Shown here: positions 1-11,184 of the stretch, in pieces | Numbering within the stretch: the stretch's first letter is position 1 | How the letters are laid out: the number at the start of each line of letters is the position of its first letter | Origin: Blastomyces gilchristii SLH14081 | Taxonomy: Eukaryota > Ascomycota > Eurotiomycetes > Onygenales > Ajellomycetaceae | Length of the DNA: 32,090 nt | Assembly (NCBI RefSeq): GCF_000003855.2 | Contig: NW_003101644.1 | Span: 262,292-294,381, forward strand | Direction of reading: 5' to 3' | Program-made: the position numbers and the translations under genes | The notes under the pieces: model-generated | Seen by the model: only the letters and a program-made list of their open reading frames with translations | What the model was told of the DNA's origin: nothing | The model's database searches: none

Positions 1-1911
1 CTATTTTTTAATTTTTTAAAAAAGTAACACTTTTTGATAACACTCAAATGAGATTTAAAGTCATTTAAAGCAATAAAAATAATTGAAATTGAGAAGTGAA
101 AATCATGATCTTATTTGAAAAATGTGATAAAAGTAGACAGTAAGTCTTACTGAAACAGTATAAGACTACTATCTAATGTTAAAATCATGTAATGAGATCA
201 GTCAAATTGATAATAAAACTATTAAAAAATCTGATTCTGGTCTCAGACACGGTTATATGATCAGTCTATGTATACTCTTCTTTTGTTTCTATCAGCTTTT
301 ATTTCACTTATTTAAATAAGATTCTTTTATCTTTCTCTTTATAAAAGATCGGAACACTCTTTTTTAAGTAGATTTGCTTAATTCTGAACTGTTTTTTGCA
401 GCTGAATCAGTCAATTCATTATCATGAATATTTATATAGGCAGAAACTCAGTGCAGATAAATTATCAGTTTTAATATTGTTCTCTTTTGAATTTTCAAAA
501 CAGAGTTTAAAATCAGTTTAAGATTCATTTGACTATTATAAATCTGACTATTTCTAAGTCTTTTTAAAGCAGCTTGACTATCAGAGAATATTTATATCTC
601 TTTCAAACTATTTTCTCTTTTATAAGATTTTATTTCAATGAGTTTGAAAGCTTTCACTATTATAAATAGTTCAGTATCAAAGACTTCAGATTCACAGTCT
701 AAATTTCAGAAATCTGAGATAAAATTAATATTATCTTCAGTATAAGCAATGTCTGTATCTAATCTATTTAAACTCTCATTTTTTAAGCTATCTGAGCAAA
801 CCAGAATAGAGTCTTTTATATTGATTGTAGAGATCTTCTTTAAATACTATTCATATTCTCTCTCTTTAAATAGTTCACTTATTTATAAGTCTATGAGAGA
901 TTTCAGCTTTTCTCTTCAGAGGAATATCTTCTCATAATCAATTTTCTCAATATTTAGTAAGAAAAATTGATTTTTAATCAGTGAACATAGTCTATACAGT
1001 TGAGAGAGTATTTTCTTTAAAGTACTATTCTCATTTCAATTAAGAAATCTATTTCAATTCAGTTCATTTCCTGAGTTAATTAATGAAAATGAAGAAGAGA
1101 CTCTTTCTCTGATTATATAATTTAAGCTTATCTTCATAACTCTCAGAGCATAATTTATACAGATCTTTTTAAATTGAATAGTAGAAGATAAAATTAAAGC
1201 TTTGATTTTTATTGCTTTAATAGAAGATCATTTAAATACTTTCAGAATTCTTCTCAAAGCTCTGTTTTACAGACCTTGAAAGAGTTCAGTGAAATTATTT
1301 TAATTATTTCATTAAACTTGAACTTCATAATCAGCTATTGAGATAATACAGACTACATATAACTATCTCATAGTCTGAAAGAATAGACCTCTCTCAGTAT
1401 TTAATAGTTTGATTACACTATTTAGTAGTCTCTCTGTCTTGATAATTCTTTGTTAAATATAATATTTAAAATTTAACTTGAAGTTTAATCATACTTCTAG
1501 CTATTTAATATTTAAACTGAGTTTAATCTCTTTATTTAAAAGAGTTAGACTTAGTTCTTTCTCATTGAATCTGAAAAAAAAGTGAATTAACTCAGTTTTA
1601 TTTATATTAAATTGAATTAGATTGATATCTACTCTAATAAAGATTTTCTTTACTGCTTTTTCAATTACTTCTAAATTCTCTTTAATTGTCTTTGAACTGT
1701 AGAGTAGATCAATATTATTTATATAACTTAAAGATCTCACTATTTTCATCTCTCTATTCTTGAATAGATATGCAGTGTATATTGTAAATAAAACAGATAA
1801 GATTGAAGATTCTTACAGTACTTCTTTTTTATCTCAGTCTTATCTTGTTTCATTTCATTAAAGAATAGTTATATATTTCTTTAGATATAAAATAATTTAA
1901 CTCATTTATTT
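1..1911 (-). pseudogene. Tad1-like non-LTR retrotransposon (LINE) remnant: reverse transcriptase and RNase H
   Basis: One minus-strand frame stays in register from about 1860 down to the window edge, broken only by point-mutation stops. It begins in the RT palm with a decayed 'PQGSPLSP-LF' motif (about 1790-1820). The catalytic [FY]xDD box has become YINN (1714-1725), followed by the 'SSKT' and 'INKTELIHF' blocks typical of Tad1 elements. The thumb ('LYVVCIISIADY', 'RALRRILKVFK') lies near 1230-1370. A C-terminal RNase H follows, with 'CSDS', 'DTELF', 'FSDSQAALKRL' and a decayed 'WVPAH..NELADSAAK' (about 380-801). RT and RNase H together are diagnostic of Tad/I-type LINEs. The 5' part (endonuclease, ORF1) is missing; the similarity stops at about 1911, where base composition changes abruptly. 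The 3' end lies outside the window. It cannot encode an active protein. The class is well supported; the exact clade less so. Confidence 0.85.
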
Positions 1912-2075
1912 GTGATTCAAAGGTTGCTTGAGCCAGCGTATAATTACAGGCGTACGGCGCCTTCTTATATACATTATACTAAATTAATTAGTGGCTGCTA
2001 TGACCTCTCTACATTTCATAAGCATGTTCAGAAGCAGCTGTGTTATTATTCAGTGATTGTACATTCTTTCAAATC
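1912..2075. other. CG-retaining single-copy-like island between LINE and E1
   Basis: This 164-bp stretch contains CG, GG and CC dinucleotides (for example around 1930-1960), unlike the AT-rich LINE on its left. A GTG-initiated open frame runs through it into the LTR, but it has no ATG, crosses a transposon boundary and shows no recognisable domain. I read it as original host DNA, or a little-mutated repeat fragment, next to the E1 insertion point. No gene or RNA structure is recognised. Confidence 0.5.
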
Positions 2076-2386
2076 TGTGGCGGCCGCGCCCGATCAATTA
2101 TATAGACTATTCCGTTACACTTCCAGATTTCACCGTTCCATTCTCGTCGCGATTCTTAACTCACAGATTCTATCTTCCGATTCTCGGCGCGATTCTCAGT
2201 GAAAACTAAGATTTCTATTCTCTCATCTGAGCTTCATATATAATCATCATGTATGCTATAATATTCACTCTGATCACTGATTCTCACACTTTCTCTTTCT
2301 TTTCTTCTCTACATTTTTCACTTTGTTATATAAGACCTATAAATATTATACTGATCTATTCAGTGTAGGCCTCTCACACAGTTACA
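2076..2386 (+). repeat. E1 5' LTR
   Basis: Begins TGTGGCGG and ends ..GTTACA. It corresponds to 7529-7862 and to the inverse of the E2 LTRs. U3 keeps many CG dinucleotides, while the internal region that follows has almost none. A pyrimidine-rich block (about 2285-2310) precedes the probable transcript start at about 2311 (ACATTTTTCA), a common arrangement in fungal promoters. The end at 2386 rather than 2378 is preferred for two reasons: both E1 LTRs share the last 'TTACA', and the primer-binding site then lies 2 nt from the LTR, as in E2. Confidence 0.85.
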
Positions 2387-2388
2387 CT

Positions 2389-2399
2389 TGAAAAACATT
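2389..2399 (+). other. E1 primer-binding site, probable self-priming type
   Basis: TGAAAAACATT lies 2 nt after the LTR. Its reverse complement, AATGTTTTTCA, matches the LTR segment at the expected start of R (2311-2320 and its 3' LTR copy AACATTTTTCA) except at one dinucleotide. There, TG versus CA both derive simply from CG. I see no obvious tRNA 3'-end complement. Tf1/sushi elements are known to prime from the folded 5' end of their own RNA in this way; its use here is inferred. Confidence 0.6.
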
Positions 2400-2705
2400 T
2401 ATTATCTTCTTATTAGAAATAATTATCTACATTCATCATCTCCTCATTAGAAACAATTACTCACTGAGATATTCAAACACATAATAATGTGTAAGAAATA
2501 GAGAAACAGTTCTAATTACTTAAGCAGACACTGAGTTCTCAGATAGAAGCTTGCTCATCAGTCACTCTGACTCTGCAATAAGATTTTACAAAGAGAATGT
2601 CAGTAAAAGACCTGAGAGTTCTGATACTACAGATATATGAGATATTCATATAATTACACTTCTTTCAATTTCACAGATATTACACATTCAATAATTGATA
2701 TAATC

Positions 2706-3827
2706 ATGTCTAACAATAGTATGAAAGAACTCTCAAATGCGAGTATAGAAGTGATATCACAGTAGCTCTGAGCAATGTTGAAATTATAACAGCAACAGAT
2801 AGCAGACATGCATATGACTCAATAACATTAATATGAAGAAATTCAATGATTATCTCAACAAGAAACCTCTGTACAGATAATTTCAACATTTACAGAATTA
2901 AATATAAAAGCACTGAAAGAATGCTTAGATACTCTCATGTATTTTAAGACTTCTGATCTCACTCTCTACTCATTATAAAGAATGAAAATGCTCATGAAAC
3001 TGAGTGTAGATGAAGATGTCATTAATTTACTAATTAATCAAGATTGATATATCAATAAATAATTGAAGAATTATATAAAACAGAAGTTTCATTCATAAAT
3101 AAAAGTATATGAATCAGTGTTATAAATATCTGATAGAATTATTAAACATCTTGATATTCTGTTTCAAGACACTGCTATATAACAGAAAGTATTAGATTGA
3201 TTACAGAGTGTCTGACAGAGAAACACTTCTCTTATAACATTCATCTCTGACTTTAATATCAAGATTCTAGAAGCAGGTGATCAATCTTGAGAGAATTGAA
3301 TAAAGATTAACATGCTCAAGAAGACATTAACTTTCAAACTCTTACAGACTCTTGTAAGTGTAGATAAAGATCAGACTTATAAAGATTTCTGTATACAACT
3401 TCAGACATTGAATGACTGTCTTATCAAGCTTAAGAGTATACAGAACAGTGATAGAAGATATTATACTTATACATCTGTACTGAGAAATAACTCAGTCACT
3501 TATATATCTGTGCTGAGAAATAATAACAATGATACAGATGTTATGAATTAAGTAAACTCAAATATCTATATATAAATAAGAGTCTCTGCTATCTGAACAG
3601 GCTTCTGAGTTTCTGAGATCACTTCTGAAGAAGTCACTGATTAATATTAATAAGAAGTGTATATTAACTATAACTGATCAGAATATATTACTTTTAACTA
3701 CTAATCAGTCTATGTATCTTCTCACTCAAGGAATGAATCAGTGCCTGTCTATATCAATCATATTATATTAGAGAAAGATTTAGAAGATAACTATAAGAAT
3801 ACTCTAATGAAATAGAGAAAAGATTAG
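2706..3827 (+). pseudogene. gag: E1 gag (capsid and nucleocapsid), inactivated
   Basis: The ATG at 2706 opens 'MSNNSMKELSNASIEV', matching the gag start of E2. The frame is continuous for about 373 codons with numerous TAA, TAG and TGA stops. The C-terminal capsid part (3312-3551, 'MLKKTLTFKLLQTL..', 'TYKDFCIQLQTL') is the longest stop-free piece. It contains a 33-bp duplication near 3468-3530 that E3 lacks. The zinc knuckle (3660-3701) keeps the CCHC spacing, but all four ligand positions now read Tyr and the usual Trp is TGA. One 9-residue 'SSHSRNESV' unit follows, then the gag stop TAG at 3825-3827. Gag would form the virus-like particle and bind the element RNA. Confidence 0.85.
3815..3821 (+). 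promoter_or_regulatory. decayed -1 frameshift heptamer (GAGAAAA) at the gag-pol junction
   Basis: It is read in the gag frame as TAG AGA AAA. The homologous site in E3 is G GGA AAA, which fits the X XXY YYZ rule. Here one G has become A and the preceding CAG has become TAG. Gag occupies codon phase 0 and pol phase 2, which is the -1 relationship. The gag stop follows one codon later. Confidence 0.55.
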
Positions 3828-6800
3828 CTTCTGTTTAAATTTACAAGCAGAAGCTTGAAGAGATCAGATAATAACAATTTAAAGAGAAAATAATAATGAA
3901 TATAATTCTTATATCTACTATAATAGACAACATGTATAATATGAAAGTCATGATAGACAGTAATCTATATTATTATACAATGATTAAATCTTCAGTTATA
4001 AGATATTATAATCTTCAGCATATTCACTTATTAAAACCTTGACTTTTTACAGAATTTAATAGTTTAAAGAATGTTTACACTTACTACATAATGAAATTAA
4101 ACATAGATATCAGATAACATTAATATGAAAATGCCTATGCATATGAAGTTAATAATCTTAATTATAATCTTATATTAGAACTTATCTGACTATCTGAATA
4201 AGATATCTTACTAGATACTTAGAATAGAAGCTTAATATTTTCTAACAATGATAGAATTTACAAAGATAACATTTATAAAATCATGAATCTGACACAGATC
4301 TCTGTTAATATATATAAAATACTCTGAAAAAGAAGTTACTGATAGAATCACTGACAAGATTACTAATAGCAGAATTATATAATAATTTACTTCATCAGTC
4401 TGACTGATATTAAAAAGACTCTAGAAAGGTTATTCTATATCATAATAATAGATTCTTGTATGAAACTTTCTCAGTAATACTATGAATATCTAGATATCTT
4501 CCGATAGAATAATATTATAAATATACTCTTCTTACAAGATTCAGAAGTGAATCACAGTATTAAGTTAGAAAAGAAGAATGATAAAGACTCTAAATTATTA
4601 TAAGATCTTCTTTATAATATGTTCTGAGATGAACTTCTTCTTCTTTAAAAGACACTCAATAATCTATTAAATAAAGAATTTATATATATTAGTAACTCTT
4701 CTGCTGCAGCCTCTATTCTCTTTGCAAAGAAATCAGATAAAGAACTCTAATTCTGTGTAAACTATTGAGAATTGAACAGATTAATCAAGAAGAATCACTA
4801 TTCTTTATCTCTTATTAATGAAACTCTAGCTTGTATCAGACAAGCTCAATGATTTATAAAATTAAATATCATCACTGTGTTTTATAAAATCTATATCACT
4901 GAAGAAGATGAATGACTTACAGTATTTCAAACATATTATAATTTCTTTGAATAAATAGTTACACTCTTGAAACTGATTAATACTCTCAGTATATTTCAGA
5001 AGTATATTAACTGAGTACTCTGAAATTTTCTTAATAAATTTGTATCTGTATATCTTGATAATATTCTCATCTTCACTAATAAGTTCAGAAAAGAATATTA
5101 AGAATATGTGTGAAGAATATTACAATGATTATAAGAAGCAGAACTATTAATAGATATTAATAAGTATAACTTTGAAGTTAAGAGTACTAAATATCTAGAT
5201 TTTATTATAGAAGCTGATAAGAGAATTCAAATAAATTCTGAGAAAGTCTCTATTATTCTTGAATAAAAAGCTTTATATACTATGAAAGATGTATGAAGCT
5301 TCATTGACTTTACTCACTTCTATCAGTGACTTATATAACACTTCTCAGATATTATAAGATCACTTACAGAACTTATCAGAAAGAACTCAGTATTTTAATA
5401 GTTAGTAGACACTGAAGCTGTATTCATACAGATAAAGAAGATATTTATTAATATCTCTTCACTAATGATATTTAACTCTGATTATAAAATAGTTGTTGAA
5501 ACTGACTTCTCTGACTATATTACAGAGAAAGCTATATTATAATATAATAATAAAGATATCTTATAATTATGCATTTTTATATCTAAGAAACTGAGTTCTA
5601 CTGAATATAACTATGAGATCTATGATAAGAAACTTCTTATAATTATATACTATCTAGAAGAATAAGACTCTAAACTCTGAAGTATCTTCAAATTTGAGAT
5701 AATCACAAATTATAAGAATCTCAATTACTTTATAACTACTTATAAGCTCACTAAATAACAGATACAATGATCTGAGTTCTTAAGTCACTTTCATTTTATA
5801 ATACACTACTGTTTCAGCAGTCAGAACTTAATAACAGATACTCTCTTATAATAAGAGTAAAATATATCTTTTAATATAACAGATATCTGTTGAATGAACT
5901 GAGAACACTCACTTCTAGATCTGAAGATATTAGTTAATCAAGATAAAATAACTTATAATACTATATATACTTCTCTGATTAGAACACTCTCTCTCTGAAC
6001 TAATATTAATATCTTCACTTCTTCTATACTGAATGAACTGTAATATACAGTAGCTTAGACTGATAAACTTCTTCAGATTCTTACTGAAGTAGTATAATAA
6101 GAAATATCTCAATTCTCTTCAGAATTACATATAAAGACTGATATCTCAGAATATTTAATAGATAACAGTAATACTCTATAATTTTATAAATAATACTAAG
6201 TCTCTTACTCTGAACTCTTACACACTTGAATAATATAAGAGATATATAACTTATATATAACTGAATATCTGAGTTGTAAATAACTGTAGTGAATAATCTC
6301 TTGAGAATTTTACTGACTTAAAATATTAAATAGTATCAGATACTTTATCTGAAACTGTAATTATTATTTCTCTATTATCTTATAAAAGAACTGTAGAAAA
6401 GATCTGTTAAAACTACTTAATATCTCTGATAGAATCTGATAAGATATAATAATTAACTTTGCTATTAATCTTTTTAAGAGTAAGAATTATAGAAATATTC
6501 TGATTATTATAAACTAATTAAGTAAGAGTGTAATATTGAAATTTTATAATAAGATAAATACTGAATAAGTCACTGAAGCTTTTCTACAAAGTCTGTTCTA
6601 TCAGATATATAAATTACTGAGATCTATAGTATTAAATTAAGACTGTTAATTTATAAGCACTCTCTGAACAAGAATCTGTCAAGTTCTTAAAATTATATAT
6701 TATTTATTAACTATTTATCACTCTGAGACTGATAATGTATTAGAATGAATAATTCAGATTATAAAGAATTATCTTTATAAGTTCTGTAATTATTCATAAG

Positions 6801-7528
6801 ATAATTAATATAATCTTCTTCTATACACTGAAGTCACTATTAATAGCCAGAATATTATTTTAATAGATATAAGTCTGTTCTTTCTCATATATAAATATTA
6901 TATAAAGATATTAAATCTTCTAGAGACTATATATTTCACACTGAATCTCTGCAGTTCAATTCAGATTACTGATAATATAGTGATAAAGCTCTGAGATATC
7001 TGTAACTGAACAGAAGTCTTTATAACAAGTACTAAACAGAATTAAGAAGACTGAACTAATATTCACTGAGATTTCACTGAGTAATATAAAATAGAAAACT
7101 TAGTATGATTGAATCTTAAGAATATACAGATTACATATTCATTGAATACACTGAATTATTATTATATTAAGTATAAAGTAATAAAAGTTCTAAGTAGTTA
7201 TAACTACTGTCTTAACATGTTATTAGAGATTTATAATATCTTTTATACAAGCTTACTTCACTATATTATCACTGATCTGTTCTCTTCTCAACTGACTTCT
7301 GACTGACAGCTGCCAGAAATCATAGAAGAAGATAATGAGCTTAAGTAAGAGATTGAGAATATTCTTAATAAGAGATTCTACAGCTGCAGCTGATAATATC
7401 TTGTGAAATAAGTTAGCTATAATTGTCCGACCTGAACTCTGAGCTCTGTGTTATCTGAGACAGTAGCTCTTGACTGATAAAAACTATGTGTCTATGACTC
7501 TATATCACTTCTGAAAAGGAAGGGCTAA
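3821..7528 (+). pseudogene. pol: E1 pol: protease, RT, RNase H, integrase, chromodomain; inactivated
   Basis: A single phase (about 1,236 codons) runs from the frameshift site to a TAA touching the 3' LTR, with many point-mutation stops and no net indel. The protease starts at about 3896; its active site reads DSN for DSG (3956-3964). RT spans about 4550-5300, with 'KLNIITVFYKI', and YLDN replaces YLDD (5051-5062). RNase H (about 5480-5840) keeps 'VETDFSDY' and 'EIYDKKLL', but TDHKNL has become TNYKNL. The integrase zinc region (about 6130-6400) has one Cys turned to Tyr. The integrase core begins near 6443 with the first Asp changed (INFAINL), then keeps 'DCQFIS' and 'ETDNVLE'. The C-terminal GPY/F-like module ('NYCLNML..IHNIF..SLLHY' type) is at 7109-7306. 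A decayed chromodomain ('EIENIL..YLVK.VSY') follows at about 7325-7470. Confidence 0.92.
7513..7524 (+). other. E1 polypurine tract
   Basis: GAAAAGGAAGGG lies 4 nt before the 3' LTR. It is the expected plus-strand primer and also forms the last pol codons. E2 and E3 have matching purine tracts at the same place on the minus strand. Confidence 0.75.
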
Positions 7529-7862
7529 TGTGGCGGGCTGCGCCTGATTAATCATATAGACTATTTTATTACACTTCACAGATTTCTATCATTCCGATTC
7601 TCAGTTGCTGATTCTTATACTTCACAGATTCCTATCATTCTGATTCTCGGTCGCTGATTCTCAGTTAAAAACCTATGGAATTTCTATTCTCCTGCTCTGA
7701 AGCTTCACTATGTATATTAATATGTATATGAATAAATATTCACTCTGATTACTGATTCTCATACTTTCTCTTTCTTTTCTTCTCTAACATTTTTCACTTT
7801 ATTATATAAGATCTATAAATATTATACTGATCTATTCAGTGTAGACCTCTTATAAAATTACA
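7529..7862 (+). repeat. E1 3' LTR
   Basis: Begins TGTGGCGGGC and ends ..ATTACA. It is longer than the 5' LTR (334 versus 311 bp), mainly because of an extra copy of a 'TTCACAGATT..GATTCTC' repeat in U3 (about 7573-7660). TATA-like, pyrimidine-rich and R-start segments are recognisable (about 7710-7805). Confidence 0.85.
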
Positions 7863-8389
7863 TTCTCTCTTATCAGATTCAGTCACACTTACATAATTAT
7901 AATGTAAGCTCTAACTTCATGCAGATTAGTATATCACTAGTATTCATAATTATGCAGTCTATTTCTGATTCGGCTAGTATTCTGTGTATACTCTTATAAA
8001 GAAACTTTCACTATATTATATTACTTATTCACTAACTTTTTTCATTCTTCAATCATCTTCTTCATTATCATTATCATTAAATATTATCATCTTATTCAAG
8101 ATTTCTACTTCTTCTTCTATTTAACATCTTTTATCTGTTTATCTATTACATTTTACACATTTCTGATGATGACTCTCTATTCTTATAATAAGTATTATTA
8201 TAGTACTCATACTGAGTAGTTTATTAACAGTAAGTGTAATATGTTGTGAAATATAATCAGAACTTATTTATCTTCTAATAATTATCAGAATATACTATTC
8301 TAAATAGCATATCTTCTTCATCTTCTTATATATTCTTAATTATTTTTCTTCTTATCAGGCTTCTGATTGTGTTTTCTGATACAATTTTA

Positions 8390-8770
8390 CATAAATGCAG
8401 ATACTGATATATTTGTTTTTATTCATATAGAATCTTTACATATTGACAGATTTACATTCACTGATAATAGTAAATATCTTAATATTGAATTGTTGATTAA
8501 GAACTTAAAAAATATAATAATAAAGAAATTATCTATATTATATATAATCAGATCTCTTACATCTCTCTCTATCTCTTCTATTACTGTTTCTTTCTCTGCT
8601 GCTCTCTCTCAATCTTCTATACTTGTCTCTGTTTTCAGTTCTTCCGCTTCTGCTACTTCTATTCTCATGACTCTTTCTTCTACTTCTGCTACTTCTGCTT
8701 TCTCTGTCTCTGCTACTTCTGTCTTCATTATCAGCTCTTCTCATTTTAAGAAGATGTTATATAGACTTAC
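8390..8770 (-). pseudogene. possible degraded coding remnant rich in Ala/Glu (coiled-coil-like)
   Basis: On the minus strand the frame reading 'MKTEVAETEKAEVAEVEE' continues for about 100 codons with one TGA. It is dominated by Glu, Ala, Val and Arg in a heptad-like pattern, then turns hydrophobic. The opposite strand is also open here (8367-8864, Ser/Thr/Ala-rich, but starting with TTG). The openness on both strands comes mainly from a low-complexity TCT/TCTGCT composition. I do not recognise a family, and it may not be coding at all. Confidence 0.2.
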
Positions 8771-9075
8771 TGAATTATATTTCTCAGCATATATACTTCT
8801 GCTCTTTTTACTAATCTCTAAAATAATTTATTATACAAAGACAGTGTATAATATAACTATCTGAAGCTCAGTTACAGATACTAATTATTACATTTATTTT
8901 AAGTATTCATGATAAAATAATTATTCATTTATACTGAAGAATCACTTTTCTTCTCAACAGTGTTAAGATTATAAGTCTTTTCTTTTTTCATCTTCTCTTT
9001 CTAACACTGATTTTTCTGTTCTTAGAGGAAATTGTTATGAGTTTTATTATATATAAAGTTATAACATTCACAGAT

Positions 9076-9447
9076 ATCAGGAAACTTTTTACAACTGTAA
9101 AGTTTAATATTATAAGTATATCTACTCTAATGAATATCTTCAGAATAATTGACTTATATCAGTCTATTCTCTGATATTTGTTATCTGACTTTGTAATATA
9201 GATGAAGAATATTCATGTTTTTAAAAATAAGAATGCAGATGTTGTACTCTTTTACACTCACAGATGTGAGACTTATACATCTTATCTAAGATATTATTAT
9301 AAAAATAAGCTGTTTATACACTATGTTCTGCTTTCTGTATTCTCTTATATCTCTCTCTCTCTTTCTGAGAAGCCTTGTATGTGTTGTAATTGTATGTACA
9401 ACTCTAAGATCAGTGAGTGTTTATTAAATAACTGTTTTCATCTCTAA
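9076..9447 (+). pseudogene. unassigned Cys-rich open stretch
   Basis: A plus-strand frame with only two stops contains a 'CMCCNCMYNSKISECLLNNC' cluster near its end. An ATG occurs at 9202. In an overlapping frame, 'FYNCKV..YYKYIYSNEYLQ' resembles a broken C2H2-type zinc finger. Neither reading is convincing on its own. No neighbouring domain identifies it. It could be part of an old transposon gag or DNA-binding protein, or chance. Confidence 0.2.
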
Positions 9448-10324
9448 TTTTATAATTTTCATATGTTAATAATGATTCTTAGTTGCTTCAGCATTAGAGA
9501 TTATTTTAATTGAAGATAATAACACTGCTGAGACTATCTTCTCTCACTCTTAAGCTTCTCTTATCATTTTCTCTTTCTTCTCTGCAGAAAAGATTGTGTA
9601 CATATCAGATTATAAGTATTTAACTCTGAGTACTCTTCACTGTTATTTATTCAGTTCTGTATCTTCTTCTTCTGTTTCTTTCTCTTCATCTCTCTGTCCT
9701 GGCTTCTGATTCTGCAGATTCTGTACTCTTCTTCAATTTTTCTATATATATATGTACACATTTCTATATTGACATTTCAGCCAATCTTGTAATAAATAAC
9801 ATTAATATCATACACAGAGTGATAGAGAAATCAGAGATATACACAGTGTTATTACAAGAGCAGCTTACAGCTCTCAAATTTCTTACAGATCTCAAGTTTT
9901 GAGATTTCCTTTGTTTTTAATATTTTTCAGATGACATGATGTTGAAAATAGATTAAATGTGTAATATATGAAAATGAATAAGATATGTATAATAACATTT
10001 GTCTTTTACAGCTGACTTTTATAGTTAATGATTAATTCATTATCTCTTTTCTTTTCTTATACTTTTTCTTTGTCTGCTAGTCACTACCAGTCTACTCTTA
10101 TATAATCTTTATATAATACAGTGTTCAGTGACTAGATTCAGCAGCTTTTATCTCTTATAATTCTATTTTATATATTATACTGTCTCTCTTCATCTGCTTA
10201 GATTACTACAGTTAGACTGGCTGATGAGATTATAAATTTCAAATTTAATTTCATTTGATCTGATCTTATACATTTCTTAATGTGAGTCTTATCAGAATCA
10301 AGTCTGAAAAAAATCTGAAAATGA

Positions 10325-10345
10325 ATCATTTCTGAGAGAAATGAT
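10325..10345. repeat. short inverted repeat, 9-bp arms
   Basis: ATCATTTCT, then a 3-nt spacer, then AGAAATGAT: perfect arms able to form a small hairpin. No U-tract or gene context gives it a role. Confidence 0.4.
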
Positions 10346-10435
10346 GTGAAAAATAATCAGATTTAATTCAAGAACAGTGAAATGAAAGTAATTTCTCAGA
10401 ATAAACTGTGAAAGATAATCATTCTCTTAAAATCA

Positions 10436-10474
10436 GAATGAGACTGAGACCGAAGATTAAAATCAGTCTCATTC
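10436..10474. repeat. inverted repeat, 12-bp perfect arms
   Basis: GAATGAGACTGA at 10436-10447 pairs with TCAGTCTCATTC at 10463-10474 across a 15-nt loop that contains one of the few CG dinucleotides nearby. Function unknown. Confidence 0.5.
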
Positions 10475-11179
10475 AGTTCATTCAGTGATTGCTTATATAA
10501 TTAGAAATTGATAACAATTATTAATAACACTCATGAAATAATTAAATACATTCTTGTACAGGTTTATTCTTTACTTTCTTATGAAAACTACACTTCTCTG
10601 ATATACTGTGATCAGAGATATTAAACTATCTAATAATTTCATATTTTATAATTATGAGTTTCTTGATTATTTCTTCTTGTAATTGTTCTCAGTAATAGTA
10701 ATAAATATCTCAGCTTGAGTTGAACTTTCACTTCATTCTTATCTCTGTTAATGAAATTATCAGAATATTATATATCATCAGTACAACAGTTGAATATATA
10801 CTCTCAATAATTTTTCATAACTCTAGAATTGATTTAATTTGTAAATTTATTAGATTATCTTGAAGATAGTAATTAAATTCAGTTTTACAAGTATGTAGTT
10901 TTGTCTGATTTTCAGTTGTAATTAATATATACAAGTTCTATTTCAAAGTTAGTATTATAGTTCTATGTAATATGAAGTATTATCAAAGATTATTACTTAC
11001 TAGAGAATTATATTTCACTGTCTTTACATCTTAAATATCTGCTTATTCAAATCTCTGATAGTTGACATTGTAGTAGTCTCAGATTAATTTAATATATAAG
11101 TCTCATTTCTTCTCTGTTCAATCTTGAGAAGTGTAGATATTAATTTAATAAGAGAAATCTAGTAGAGCTGCTACAGTAT

Positions 11180-11184
11180 AGTAC
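11180..11184. repeat. E2 target-site duplication, left copy (AGTAC)
   Basis: AGTAC directly flanks the LTR end and is repeated exactly at 17057-17061. The 5-bp length is normal for Ty3/Gypsy integrase. Confidence 0.92.

Larger units (their letters stand above)
2076..7862 (+). mobile_element. E1: Ty3/Gypsy chromovirus, family A, complete but inactivated
   Basis: A full-length LTR retrotransposon with the order LTR, primer-binding site, gag, protease, RT, RNase H, integrase, chromodomain, polypurine tract, LTR. Domain order and the C-terminal chromodomain place it in the chromovirus branch of Ty3/Gypsy. The LTRs differ in length through an internal repeat. The 5-bp flanks are AAATC (2071-2075) on the left and, with the LTR end preferred here, TTCTC (7863-7867) on the right, so no target duplication is evident. 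If the LTRs end 8 bp earlier (2378 and 7854), the right flank is AAATT and matches AAATC apart from one C-to-T change. Of the three family-A copies this is the most decayed at catalytic and zinc-binding sites. Confidence 0.93.
7863..11179. other. AT-rich relic DNA between E1 and E2; no recognisable gene
   Basis: About 3.3 kb of strongly AT-rich, CG-poor DNA with many pyrimidine-rich runs on the plus strand. Stops are frequent in all frames. Only two stretches stay open for long, and they are listed separately. I find no RT, transposase or LTR signature. Its composition suggests an older, more decayed repeat layer into which E2 later inserted. Confidence 0.6.

Noticed and set aside
749..937. 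Short plus-strand frame over the LINE RNase H region
   Set aside because: The opposite strand carries the clear RNase H motifs in a continuous phase.
1912..2075. Possible tRNA gene in the CG-containing island
   Set aside because: I could not find a cloverleaf with matching acceptor, anticodon and T arms.
1912..2202. 96-codon plus-strand open frame starting with GTG
   Set aside because: No ATG, no recognisable domain, and it runs across the boundary into the E1 LTR.
5930..6112. Minus-strand open frame inside E1 pol
   Set aside because: Antisense shadow of the pol frame; no domain.
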